Origin: Burkholderia sp. HI2500
Lineage (GTDB): Bacteria > Pseudomonadota > Gammaproteobacteria > Burkholderiales > Burkholderiaceae
Length of the DNA stretch: 64,000 bases
Direction of reading: 5' to 3'
Assembly: GCF_002223055.1 (NCBI RefSeq)
Contig: NZ_NKFL01000004.1
Span: 868,001-932,000, forward strand
Positions 51,734 to 59,327 of the stretch are shown here, piece after piece. The stretch's first letter is position 1. Each line of letters begins with the position of its first letter. A model generated the notes under the pieces. The model was not told the DNA's origin and made no database searches. It worked only from the letters and a program-made list of their open reading frames with translations. The position numbers and the translations under genes are program-made.

Positions 51734-52828
51734 TTATGCAGCAAGGGATTGCGCCGCTTCCGACAGCGGCGTTTTTTCTTCCTGCTCGACCGACATTGAC
51801 AGAAACTTGACGTTGCCGGCGTGCTGAGCCAGATGGCTCGGCGCGAGGTGCGCGTACTTCTGCACCATGGCAACGGTCTCCCAGCCGCCCAGTTCCTTCA
51901 GCACCATCAACGGCGTCCCGCGCTGCACGTGCCAGCTCGCCCAGGTGTGCCGCAGATCATGCCAGTTGAAGTCGACCATCCCGGCCGCCTCGCATGCCCG
52001 CGCGAAGTCCCGCTTGTCGATCTGCCCGATCAGCTTGGGCGGCCCGTCGCCGCGTGTGTACCCACGCGTGAAAACGAGATCCGTCGCCGTCTGGGCCCGC
52101 CGCGCGAGGACGCTCATCGCGTCCTCGTTGAGCGGCACCGACCGCGCGCGCTTCGACTTCGCACCCTCGTGCGTGATCCACGCGTTGCACTGCGCGAGAT
52201 CAAGCTGCGAGACGCGCAGGCCGAACAGCTCAGACTCGCGCATCCCGGTCGCCACGGCCACGATCGCCGCGTCGCGCATCCATGGCAGGCGCAACGCGTT
52301 GATCATCGCCATGATTACCGCCGGCGGCTCCCATCTCACCCGCACGTCGGGTTCCTCGAACCGCTGGAGCTTCGGCACACGATCGATCCATTCCCACTCG
52401 ACGCACAGGTTCAGCATGCGCCGAATGGTGTTCATGTACCGATTTAGCGTGCCTGGTTCAAGCGGCCGCGCCGGCTTTCCCTTGATCAAGCGATGGGTCG
52501 GCAGCGCATTGAAGATGTCGTCGCCCGTGATGCTCTTGATCGATCGACCGACGAACTGCTCTCCCCAGTAGGTGATGTGCCGGAGCTTCCCAGCGTAGTC
52601 GCGTTGCCCCTCGCAGAGCTTCAGGAATCGCATGGCGGCCTCTTCGAAAATGCGGTCTGGCACTTCGCCGAGCTTGTCCTGCCGCCACAAATCAGCCTTC
52701 AGCCGGTCGTGGTATTCCTGCGCTGCCCGCTTGTCCTTTGTTTCAGCAGAGCGGCGAATTCTTTGGCCGCCTGGCGCGCTGACGTCGAGATACCAGATAC
52801 CGGATTTTTTGTCTTTGCGGATTGGCAT
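51734..52828 (-). CDS. int: phage tyrosine-type integrase
   Basis: 364-aa tyrosine recombinase. The N-terminal DNA-arm domain starts MPIRKDKKSGIWYLDVSAPG, a SAM-like core-binding domain spans about residues 60-150, and the catalytic domain has R197 (ATGMRESELFGLR), H290-x-x-R293 (HDLRHTWASW), W316 and nucleophile Y325 (YAHLA). It reads toward the tRNA and its 5' part overlaps the next upstream gene by 130 bp. Confidence 0.96.
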   Translation of the reverse strand: MPIRKDKKSGIWYLDVSAPGGQRIRRSAETKDKRAAQEYHDRLKADLWRQDKLGEVPDRIFEEAAMRFLKLCEGQRDYAGKLRHITYWGEQFVGRSIKSITGDDIFNALPTHRLIKGKPARPLEPGTLNRYMNTIRRMLNLCVEWEWIDRVPKLQRFEEPDVRVRWEPPAVIMAMINALRLPWMRDAAIVAVATGMRESELFGLRVSQLDLAQCNAWITHEGAKSKRARSVPLNEDAMSVLARRAQTATDLVFTRGYTRGDGPPKLIGQIDKRDFARACEAAGMVDFNWHDLRHTWASWHVQRGTPLMVLKELGGWETVAMVQKYAHLAPSHLAQHAGNVKFLSMSVEQEEKTPLSEAAQSLAA

Positions 52829-53052
52829 TCAGTTTCTCCCCCGACCCGCAGCGATAGCCGGGTCAGATTGTTGCGCCTTTCGGACATGCTGGCAAGCTGG
52901 GATGGCCAGACGCGCCAGACGCGCGATCCCGGCATCCGGAAGCCGATCTGTTTCCGCATTGCGAAAACCGTGCTGTAGGAAAGCTGCAGGCGGTCGGCGA
53001 CCTGCTGCAGCGTGAGAGCGACTTCCGCCTGCTCGATGGGTGTATCTGTCAT
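52699..53052 (-). CDS. HTH protein, probable excisionase/directionality factor
   Basis: 117-aa protein. The N-terminal part is a MerR/excisionase-like helix-turn-helix (ALTLQQVADRLQLSYSTVFAMRKQIGF, about residues 12-38, then MPGSRVWRVWPSQL), with a basic C-terminal tail. It overlaps the first 130 bp of the integrase gene in another frame, as xis overlaps int in lambdoid phages. ATG 53052 overlaps the preceding gene's stop. The role is inferred from fold type and position. Confidence 0.75.
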   Translation of the reverse strand: MTDTPIEQAEVALTLQQVADRLQLSYSTVFAMRKQIGFRMPGSRVWRVWPSQLASMSERRNNLTRLSLRVGGETECQSAKTKNPVSGISTSARQAAKEFAALLKQRTSGQRRNTTTG

Positions 53053-53381
53053 CGTGCCCTCGTGGACATAGCAAGCTCGACACGGCGGCTGATCTCGCGA
53101 TCGTAGCCGGCGAGCGTGGATTTCAGGTTTGGTGCGAGACGCGGCCCGGCGGACGGCGTGTCGAGTGGCGCGCGCGGTGCGGCTACCGGTGTCAGCTCGT
53201 ACGCCGTGTCCGTCGTGACGCGCCGATCGATCCGGATGCGGCCGGCGTAGAACAGCGTGTCGAGGAAGCACTGCACGAACGCCGTCGACGTCTGGAGTTC
53301 GGCCGCTATCTCGCGCGCGGTGTGCGTCCCGGTTGCGAGGACGCCGACCACGGCTGCGCTGTTGATGCGGCGGCTAGACAT
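53049..53381 (-). CDS. phage hypothetical protein with winged-helix look
   Basis: 110-aa protein; MSSRRINSAAVVGVLATGTHTAREIAAELQTSTAFVQCFLDTLFYAGRIRID resembles a winged-helix DNA-binding segment. ATG 53381 is used; its 3' end overlaps the HTH gene by 4 bp. Function unknown. Confidence 0.7.
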   Translation of the reverse strand: MSSRRINSAAVVGVLATGTHTAREIAAELQTSTAFVQCFLDTLFYAGRIRIDRRVTTDTAYELTPVAAPRAPLDTPSAGPRLAPNLKSTLAGYDREISRRVELAMSTRAR

Positions 53382-53706
53382 GGCCTTCCCCTTGTCGTTG
53401 TGCGAGGGCGGCGTCGATAACGTTGTCCAGATTTTCGCCGTATAGCGCGTTGACCCAACTGATCGGATGGCTTGGATGGCAATTGAAAACCATCGGCTCC
53501 CAGGAAAGTGCCGCATTCGAGTCGTCGCGCAGCCACCGATACCGCGCCGCATCCCGCCGATCCGCCTCTCGGGCTTCGAGTTCGGATAGGAGGGTGTCGA
53601 TCAAATCGGCTTCTTCCGTGAAGCCGCCGTGCTTGCAGAGCGTATCCTCGATTCGCAGTCGGTCAGCGAACGCCGCCAGCGCTTTTATCTTCTCGATGTC
53701 GATCAT
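53374..53706 (-). CDS. phage hypothetical protein with RYRWLR module
   Basis: 110-aa protein. A helical N-terminus (IDIEKIKALAAFADRLR) is followed by DRRDAARYRWLRDD and a C-terminal NVIDAALAQR. The same RYRWLR...DAAIDAA module ends the 228-aa protein at 54979-55665. Function unknown. Confidence 0.7.
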   Translation of the reverse strand: MIDIEKIKALAAFADRLRIEDTLCKHGGFTEEADLIDTLLSELEAREADRRDAARYRWLRDDSNAALSWEPMVFNCHPSHPISWVNALYGENLDNVIDAALAQRQGEGHV

Positions 53707-53966
53707 GCTTTCACTCCAATGCGCGTCAAGTTGCGGATGGCGCGCTGAATGTTTTGCTTGCGCCAACCGGGCATCAAGAGGCGCTCCGACCGATAGCCGT
53801 CTTGCCATTCCTCACCGCATCCAGCGCAGGTTACGGTCGCGCCATACCATTCGAAATATCGAATAAACATGCGGCGCGGACGCTCGCAAGTCGGACAGAA
53901 GTCGACTTGGCAGCGCTCCTCAATCGGCTCAGGAGCGTGTATGTGCACGAAGTTTTCAGCGCTCAT
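53703..53966 (-). CDS. phage zinc-ribbon-like protein
   Basis: 87-aa protein with two CxxC pairs, CPTC (about residues 24-27) and CAGC (about 47-50), probably a zinc ribbon, and a basic C-terminus. The ATG at 53966 follows GAGAGAAGG. It overlaps both neighbours by 4 bp. Confidence 0.7.
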   Translation of the reverse strand: MSAENFVHIHAPEPIEERCQVDFCPTCERPRRMFIRYFEWYGATVTCAGCGEEWQDGYRSERLLMPGWRKQNIQRAIRNLTRIGVKA

Positions 53967-54298
53967 CCCTTCTCTCCATTGGGAGCGGTCTTGAAAGCCG
54001 CATCAATGGCGTCGATCAGTTCAGCCGCCAAGCTCAGTGAATTGTTTCTCGACATCGACTGATCAACCACGCATTGCAAATAGTCACGCACATCCTCGAT
54101 GATCGAATCCCTGTCGGGCGTGGCGCGGCTGTTCCATTTGGCGATCGCCGATTCAATGGACGTGTGACCACCGGCGCAAGGCAAGATGCATCCCGGCGTC
54201 TGACAAGCTACGTACCACCAGGCGTCAGGATCTAACTCTTCGGCCACGTATGGCTGTTTGCCGCAGAACGGGCACGGCTTCAGAATCGGTTCAGTCAT
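53963..54298 (-). CDS. Lar-type restriction alleviation protein
   Basis: 111-aa protein with the Lar N-terminal zinc motif LKPCPFCGKQP, a second CxxxxC pair (CQTPGC) and the closing TSIESAIAKWNSRA pattern typical of the Lar/Ral family. The remaining ~45 residues are a helical extension. Such phage proteins modulate host type I restriction. ATG 54298 follows GGAGAAGG. Confidence 0.8.
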   Translation of the reverse strand: MTEPILKPCPFCGKQPYVAEELDPDAWWYVACQTPGCILPCAGGHTSIESAIAKWNSRATPDRDSIIEDVRDYLQCVVDQSMSRNNSLSLAAELIDAIDAAFKTAPNGEKG

Positions 54299-54549
54299 TG
54301 GCCTTCTCCCACACGAACCCATCCCTTTCCGGTCGCTTTGATATGCCCGGCTTTGCGCAGCGCCTGGAGACGACGATCAAGAACGCGCCAGTCGTCGACG
54401 CCGTAGCGCGAGCGCTTCGTGCCTGCTTCCTTGGCGTGTCGGCCGCATTCGTCCATGAGTGCGCGACAGCCGCGCAGTTGAGTGAAAGAGACGGGCGCCT
54501 CGCCGATCTGCGCGAGAATCAGGGAGTCGAGTTTTTCGTATTTGGTCAT
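54295..54549 (-). CDS. phage hypothetical protein
   Basis: 84-aa basic protein; MTKYEKLDSLILAQIGEAPVSFTQLRG and the later DRRLQALRKAGHIKATGKGWVRV suggest a winged-helix fold. AGGAGAAGG lies just before the ATG, the same ribosome site seen before several genes of this operon. Function unknown. Confidence 0.72.
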   Translation of the reverse strand: MTKYEKLDSLILAQIGEAPVSFTQLRGCRALMDECGRHAKEAGTKRSRYGVDDWRVLDRRLQALRKAGHIKATGKGWVRVGEGQ

Positions 54550-54995
54550 TAGCCTTCTCCTGCGCTGGATACTTCGAACAGATCGCCGATCGCCTTCCGC
54601 GCGCGGCGCGTCGCGGCCGCGTTCGTGCGGTGATGCTCGGCGTCATAGGCGAGGTGGCAGCGCTGGCACAGCGCCTTCAGGTTGTCGTCGTCGCAGTGCT
54701 CGGGAACATGGTCGAGATGCGCGATCGTGAGGACGACCTTCGTCCAGTGGCCGTTGCTGCTGTACTCGGACGCCTTGCAAACGCCCAGCATCTTGCCGTC
54801 GATCGCGTCGAATACCTCGCCATCGCCAATGAATCGCTGGAATGTTCCCGCATCCTTTCCGGTCCCGCGAGTGATAACATCGCCGTTCGCGACGTGGCAT
54901 TGCTCGCAGCGGTTGCCGGCCCGCACGAGAATGCGCGCGCGGATATCGGGCCAGTTAGCCGGATAGCGGCCGCGGTTCTCAGGCTTGATCTGCAT
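54549..54995 (-). CDS. HNH endonuclease
   Basis: 148-aa HNH nuclease with CEQC (about residues 31-34), the catalytic HLDHVPEH segment (about 92-99) and CQRCHLAYD (about 109-117). Similar stand-alone proteins are frequent in phage early regions. AGGAGAAGG precedes ATG 54995. It overlaps the upstream gene by 17 bp. Confidence 0.87.
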   Translation of the reverse strand: MQIKPENRGRYPANWPDIRARILVRAGNRCEQCHVANGDVITRGTGKDAGTFQRFIGDGEVFDAIDGKMLGVCKASEYSSNGHWTKVVLTIAHLDHVPEHCDDDNLKALCQRCHLAYDAEHHRTNAAATRRARKAIGDLFEVSSAGEG

Positions 54996-55665
54996 GGCCT
55001 TCTCCTGCGCGGGCGGCGTCGATGGCTGCGTCAAGGCGATCGTCAGCCGGACAATCGGTGCCGAGTTGAATGCGGGACTTGCTGCCAGCCACGACGAACA
55101 GCGACGATTCATGCCAGTACTGCTTCCGCAACCAGCGATAGCGCTCGGCGTCGATCTCGTCATTGTCCGTAGGAGTTTCGCTTGGCACGTTTTCGCGAAG
55201 CAGATCAGCCGCTCGATTAAATGCGCGCTGCATCTGTGGCCGTTGGGATGCCTGCTTCTCGGGATCACCCTCAACGCAGTACTCGACCATCGCCCACGAC
55301 AGCCGGTCGGTAGATACGATGTTGGCAAACGGGCGCAGTGCTCGGCGAAGCGCATCGTTCTCGGCTGCGAGAGCGTGATTTGCCGCGCGCAACATCCGAG
55401 CATCGGCTGTCGTGCACCCTTCGTCGTCCGTCACCTCGACGCGCGGCAACGGCATGCCCTCCTGTCCGCTCGGCTCGACACGCGGCTTGCCGTTCTCGCG
55501 CTCGTAGAACGCGAGTCGCAGATGCTTGTCGAGCGTGTCGAGCGTCGTGTTGTCGCCGAGCCATTCGATGCGCACGCTGCAGCCGTAGTCGCGCTTGTCG
55601 CCCTTGAATTCTTCGACGGGCGTTACCTTCTTGACCTTCACGAGCTTCTGTTCGAGGGAAAGCAT
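54979..55665 (-). CDS. phage hypothetical protein, two-part
   Basis: 228-aa protein. The N-terminal half (MLSLEQKLVKVKKVTPVEEF, then DYGCSVRIEWLG) looks like a beta-rich domain; a coiled segment around residues 90-110 (MLRAANHALAAENDALRRALRPF) leads to the RYRWLRK...DAAIDAARAGEG module shared with the gene at 53374. The ribosome site AGGAG is strong. Unknown function. Confidence 0.75.
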   Translation of the reverse strand: MLSLEQKLVKVKKVTPVEEFKGDKRDYGCSVRIEWLGDNTTLDTLDKHLRLAFYERENGKPRVEPSGQEGMPLPRVEVTDDEGCTTADARMLRAANHALAAENDALRRALRPFANIVSTDRLSWAMVEYCVEGDPEKQASQRPQMQRAFNRAADLLRENVPSETPTDNDEIDAERYRWLRKQYWHESSLFVVAGSKSRIQLGTDCPADDRLDAAIDAARAGEGHADQA

Positions 55666-55691
55666 GGCTTCTCCTGTGGGTGGTGATGTGG

Positions 55692-55883
55692 TTACTGCTT
55701 CTGCGGGGCGACGCGGCCGGCGTAGTGGCGCACGCGCTTCTCGATGGCGGCCGGCACGGTGAGCACTTGGCCGTCGTCGAACGCGGTGAACAGCGGGCGG
55801 AACAGCTCGCGATCGACGGGGCTGATGGTCGTGTCGTGCCGGATGCGCGCGACGAGACGGTGGAGGTCAGAGGACGTGCGCAT
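55692..55883 (-). CDS. small phage hypothetical protein
   Basis: 63-aa protein MRTSSDLHRLVARIRHDTTIS... with a basic C-terminus. ATG 55883 lies one base after the end of the larger gene upstream, so it is probably coupled. Family not recognised. Confidence 0.62.
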   Translation of the reverse strand: MRTSSDLHRLVARIRHDTTISPVDRELFRPLFTAFDDGQVLTVPAAIEKRVRHYAGRVAPQKQ

Positions 55884-55884
55884 A

Positions 55885-56640
55885 TCAGGCGCCGAGCAGC
55901 GCCTCGCGGCGGCGGTTGTACGCTTCGGTAAGGCGCCCGAGGACGTCGGCCGGGTAGTCGCGGAACTCGTCGATGCGCACATCGAGCGTGTCGACGTCTG
56001 TGCATTCTTCGAGGCGCGCGAGCGCGGCCGCTTCATCGTCGCTCGGGCCGTCGGCCGGCTGCTGGTCGGCCGGCTTTCGCGTTGCCGCGGCGCGCAGCTC
56101 GCGCGCGCGCGCGTTGTACGCGTCCTGCGCGGCCTGTGCCTGATCGCCCGGCGGCAGCTTCATCGCGAGCACCTTCGCGGCGTTCATGCCGTTGCGATCG
56201 GTGGCAGCCGCGATCGCCTTCAGCACGTCGTCGAGGCGCACGACCTCGAGCGGCAGCACCGTGTGCAGCGCCTTCTTGCCCTTCGTCGCGGTCAGCGAAA
56301 GCGAGATCTCGCGCTCGATGTCGCTCAGGTGGCTGATGCGGATGCCGCCCACGACCATGCCGCCGAAGCGCACTGCCTGGTCGTTGTAGAGCGTCATCGA
56401 CTTGCCGGTCCAATTGCGGCCGTCCTCGCCCCACGCGAAGATCAACAGCTTGCGCATGGTCTTGCACGGCTTGTACGGCCGGCCCTCGTCGTTCTCGTAA
56501 TGCAGGATCACGGGCTGATCCTCGCTGCCCATGCGCACATCGGTCACGGTGATGGTCATGTCGCCGGCCAGCAGCTGCTCTGCGTTCAGCTGGTCGGATT
56601 TCGGCACGATGGTGCCGCGGAGGTCGGTGATGTCAGACAT
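55885..56640 (-). CDS. unrecognised phage protein, possible ssDNA-binding/annealing partner of the exonuclease
   Basis: 251-aa protein. The first ~150 residues are beta-rich (AGDMTITVTDVRMGSEDQPV, then TGKSMTLYNDQAVRFGG and GIRISHLSDIEREISLSL), and the remainder is an Ala/Arg/Asp-rich flexible region with a helical end (DVLGRLTEAYNRRREALLGA). It is encoded next to a RecE/YqaJ-like exonuclease, with an HNH gene in between, where annealing or ssDNA-binding proteins usually lie. I cannot assign it to a known RecT, Erf or Redbeta family by eye. AAGGAG precedes ATG 56640. Confidence 0.72.
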   Translation of the reverse strand: MSDITDLRGTIVPKSDQLNAEQLLAGDMTITVTDVRMGSEDQPVILHYENDEGRPYKPCKTMRKLLIFAWGEDGRNWTGKSMTLYNDQAVRFGGMVVGGIRISHLSDIEREISLSLTATKGKKALHTVLPLEVVRLDDVLKAIAAATDRNGMNAAKVLAMKLPPGDQAQAAQDAYNARARELRAAATRKPADQQPADGPSDDEAAALARLEECTDVDTLDVRIDEFRDYPADVLGRLTEAYNRRREALLGA

Positions 56641-57124
56641 GGTTTTCTCCTTCGGATTTCTTGAAAGCGGCCCGCGCGGCGACTGCTGACGCCTTATCGG
56701 AATAGCCGCCCAAACTGATTTTTCGGCCGTTTCGGTACGCATATGCGTACCAGCGTGAGCGCTGCTCGAAGACGCCGAACTCACCGCACTTCGAGTCCTT
56801 ACGCACCCTCGTGCGATTTGCGCCGTTGCCCTTCGCATCGACGTCGCGCAGGTTGGAAATGCGGTTATTGAGCCGGTCTCCGTCGATATGATCGATCATC
56901 CCTTTCGGCCATTCGCCATGGATCAGCAGCCAGATCAGCCGGTGCGATGCGTACAGCACGCCATCGACCTTCACATGGCGGTAGCCGTTGGCTTCAACGC
57001 GTCCTGCAGGCTTTCCGATCACGTGCGCCTTGTTCTTGGCGGCCGACTTCCAGATCAATTGCCCGGTGTTGGCGTCGTACGTGAGACGTTCTGCGACGCG
57101 CTCACGAGTGATGGATCTACACAT
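56633..57124 (-). CDS. HNH endonuclease of homing type
   Basis: 163-aa nuclease with an HNH core (SHRLIWLLIHGEWPKGMIDH then IDGDRLNNRISNLRDV, about residues 60-95) and an AP2-like C-terminal DNA-binding part (FGVFEQRSRWYAYAYRNGRK). It is lodged between the exonuclease and the 251-aa gene with 8-bp overlaps on each side, typical of a homing-type HNH insertion that kept the operon frame logic. Confidence 0.87.
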   Translation of the reverse strand: MCRSITRERVAERLTYDANTGQLIWKSAAKNKAHVIGKPAGRVEANGYRHVKVDGVLYASHRLIWLLIHGEWPKGMIDHIDGDRLNNRISNLRDVDAKGNGANRTRVRKDSKCGEFGVFEQRSRWYAYAYRNGRKISLGGYSDKASAVAARAAFKKSEGENHV

Positions 57125-58004
57125 AGGAAATTTCCACCTCTTGCGACGTGAACGCGTAAGGGGGCAGGTCGATCTGCGTGCTCTTGTCCGAGTAGCCGGG
57201 CCAGCGCTTCAGGCGCACGCATTCCTCGTACAGGTCGAGCAGCCGGCGGCACTCCATGAATCCTTCCTCGCGGCTTTCGGGTCCGAGCGTGTACGACGCG
57301 GCCGCGTAGGGCCACTCGGTCTCGACGGCGATGAACGTGAATTTCTCGACGGTGACGCCGGCCGCTGCGCTGTAGCCGGCCGAGTAGAACGCGTCCTGCA
57401 CGTGGTAGCGCTTGCGCGCGATCTGGCGGCGGAACTCGTCGGCGGCCGCGCAGCTGAACGTCTTCAGGTCGAGCAGCTCGACCGACTTGCGCGACAGCGC
57501 ATGCACCCAGTCCGGCCGGCAGCGGCATTCGACGCCGGTCATTTCGTCCGTCCAGAACGCCGACACCTCGGCCCGGCCCTGCGACAGCGCGTCCTGAATC
57601 TCCGGCAGCGCGCGCACGGATTCCGCCTGGCGCATCGCGACGTCGTACTGCTCGACCGTGATCACGCGCTTGTCGCCGCATGCGTCGAGGAATTCGCGCC
57701 ACCATTCCATCGCCGCGACGCTGTCGGGCGACGGCTTCTTTGCGTTCCACTGCGCGTCCGTCGGCTTGCGCGGCGCGCCCTTCGGTGCCCAGACGTAGCG
57801 CGCGTCGAACTGGTCGGGCTCGAACACTGCGCAGTGCGCGAGGTGCCCTTCGAGCTGGCCGGCCTTCTCGACGCGCGGCGGCCGCAGCGGATTGCGATGC
57901 CGGCTGTAGAAGTGGAACGGCGACAGCGCGAGGTCATCGAGTTGCGACTTCGAGACGGACGGCAGCGCGTGATACGCGTCGATCGACAGGTTGTAGTCGA
58001 GCAT
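57117..58004 (-). CDS. RecE/YqaJ-like PD-(D/E)XK exonuclease
   Basis: 295-aa nuclease that should resect double-stranded ends for phage recombination. The pattern is that of the RecE C-terminal/DUF3799 group: YHALPSVSKSQLDDLALSPFHF, GQLEGHLAHCAVFEPDQF (H58), then CRPDWV (D165) and LLDLKT (D179, K181), followed by KRYHVQDAFYSAGY. ATG 58004 (MLDYNLSIDAYHAL) is clear; an upstream extension to 58208 runs antisense to nothing known and lacks signals. Confidence 0.88.
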   Translation of the reverse strand: MLDYNLSIDAYHALPSVSKSQLDDLALSPFHFYSRHRNPLRPPRVEKAGQLEGHLAHCAVFEPDQFDARYVWAPKGAPRKPTDAQWNAKKPSPDSVAAMEWWREFLDACGDKRVITVEQYDVAMRQAESVRALPEIQDALSQGRAEVSAFWTDEMTGVECRCRPDWVHALSRKSVELLDLKTFSCAAADEFRRQIARKRYHVQDAFYSAGYSAAAGVTVEKFTFIAVETEWPYAAASYTLGPESREEGFMECRRLLDLYEECVRLKRWPGYSDKSTQIDLPPYAFTSQEVEISYV

Positions 58005-58141
58005 CACGCCCCCCACACGCCGCGCACAACAGGCGCTTCGAACAGCTGCGGCAACACGAGCCATGCGAACAGGAACAGGATCGCGCCGAGCACAGCCCAA
58101 ATCGACACGATCTCGACCACATTGCGAATCAGGCGCTTCAC
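58004..58141 (-). CDS. 45-aa phage membrane protein
   Basis: Frame starts at GTG 58141, MKRLIRNVVEIVSIWAVL..., with one membrane span (about residues 10-30). GGAGG lies 6 nt upstream; the stop touches the exonuclease ATG (TGATG) and the start overlaps the previous gene's stop (GTGA). Unknown function. Confidence 0.65.
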   Translation of the reverse strand: MKRLIRNVVEIVSIWAVLGAILFLFAWLVLPQLFEAPVVRGVWGA

Positions 58142-58284
58142 ATTGCACCTCCAGCACGCAGCGCGACGGCGAGCCACCAGAAGGCACCGATGCATGCACC
58201 TGCGCCAACGGCCGAGCCGATCTGGATCGACAGGTGCACTCGCTCGCACGCGCGGTAGAGGTCGTTGTCGTTTGCGGTGCGCAT
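58138..58284 (-). CDS. 48-aa phage membrane protein
   Basis: Frame MRTANDNDLYRACERVHL... with a membrane span around residues 20-43 (IGSAVGAGACIGAFWWLAVA). It overlaps the upstream gene's stop and the downstream GTG start, so it sits in an unbroken chain of coupled genes. No function known. Confidence 0.6.
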   Translation of the reverse strand: MRTANDNDLYRACERVHLSIQIGSAVGAGACIGAFWWLAVALRAGGAM

Positions 58285-58610
58285 CACAGACCCTCCCCGC
58301 AGGCGCGGAAGTGCCGCACCGGCTCCGGCGCAGCCTCTGGCGCCTGCGTGGCGAGCGCGATAGCGGCGTCGATGTCATCCATCACCGCGAAAATCGGATC
58401 GTCGCCCGGGATATCGGTCACCATGCCGACGTAGCGGCGTGCCTTGGTGATCAGGTCGAGCAATTTCGGCGCAGCGGCAAACAACCGCGCGTATTCCGTG
58501 CCGTGCGGGTTCATCGAGCAGTCGGCAACCTGATGCGTCGTGTCGCCGCGGCGTTCGCTGACGAAAGGTCCGTAGGCTTCGAGCTCGGGCGTGTGCTTGA
58601 TCTCGTTCAT
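58284..58610 (-). CDS. phage hypothetical protein
   Basis: 108-aa protein MNEIKHTPELEAYGPFVSER... of the type found in many siphophages; LFAAAPKLLDLITKARRYVG and a final DDIDAAIALATQ helix are visible. ATG 58610 overlaps the end of the previous gene. Function unknown. Confidence 0.72.
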   Translation of the reverse strand: MNEIKHTPELEAYGPFVSERRGDTTHQVADCSMNPHGTEYARLFAAAPKLLDLITKARRYVGMVTDIPGDDPIFAVMDDIDAAIALATQAPEAAPEPVRHFRACGEGL

Positions 58611-58891
58611 GCCGCACCTCGCGCGCGGAGCATGGCGTCGGCCAGAAGGTATGCCTCCTTCGCGGCCGACTCGAATTTGCACTCACCATCGAGCACTGCA
58701 TGGTCCGGGTTCGCGCAGAACCCCTGCATCGCCTTCGCTGCGAAGTAGTCGCGGAGCGACATGCCGTTCGCGCCCTGGTGCATCGTGTCGCCGTCATCGG
58801 CGATGTACGTCTTCGTGGTGGACGGAAACGCCGGGCCGCCGTTGCTGATCTGGTGCGCCTCGCGATAGAGGCGGTTTTCGCTCTTGTCCAT
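58607..58891 (-). CDS. phage hypothetical protein
   Basis: 94-aa protein with the widespread phage pattern NGGPAFPSTT...GMSLRDYFAAKAMQG followed by a C-terminal helix AYLLADAMLRARGAA. Such proteins are common in early phage operons, without known role. ATG 58891 has GAGGG upstream. Confidence 0.75.
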   Translation of the reverse strand: MDKSENRLYREAHQISNGGPAFPSTTKTYIADDGDTMHQGANGMSLRDYFAAKAMQGFCANPDHAVLDGECKFESAAKEAYLLADAMLRARGAA

Positions 58892-58916
58892 GTGGTCCCT
58901 CTGGGTGGTACGCGGC

Positions 58917-59027
58917 TCAGCCGCGGTGGTGATCGTCGTCGTTGACGCGTGCGATTGCGCGCACGATCACGACAGCGGCGAGGATCAGCAGCGCAGCGGC
59001 GCCGATCAGGAGGCGGGTGGTGGTCAC
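58917..59027 (-). CDS. 36-aa phage membrane peptide
   Basis: GTG start at 59027, one membrane span (TTTRLLIGAAALLILAAVVI) and a His/Asp-rich end. It starts 2 bp after the upstream stop with an AAGGGG site inside that gene's end. Plausible but short. Confidence 0.45.
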   Translation of the reverse strand: MTTTRLLIGAAALLILAAVVIVRAIARVNDDDHHRG

Positions 59028-59029
59028 GC

Positions 59030-59326
59030 TCAATACCCCTTGCGCCGCGCGATGCCCTCGGCGGCCGCGTTGAACGCGTCTTCGAAGAGGATTTCGAGCA
59101 GGTAGACGAAGTGGGCGTGGTCGCTCTTGTCGAGGAAGGCGTTCATCACCTTCGCGCGGAAGCCAGCCGGCAGCTCGGCCATCGCGTTGATCACGTCGTC
59201 GATCTCTACTTCGGCCGACGCGCGCTCGAACGCTGCTTGTTCGGCGTCGATCGCGTCGTCGTATTCGCGCTTGGCGCGATCCGACCAGAAGTCGGCCGCG
59301 CGTTCGGTGGTGGCGGGATGGAGCAT
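59030..59326 (-). CDS. phage hypothetical protein
   Basis: 98-aa acidic helical protein (EYDDAIDAEQAAFERASAEV...). It begins with MLHP like the gene before it. Unknown function. Confidence 0.7.
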   Translation of the reverse strand: MLHPATTERAADFWSDRAKREYDDAIDAEQAAFERASAEVEIDDVINAMAELPAGFRAKVMNAFLDKSDHAHFVYLLEILFEDAFNAAAEGIARRKGY

Positions 59327-59327
59327 T

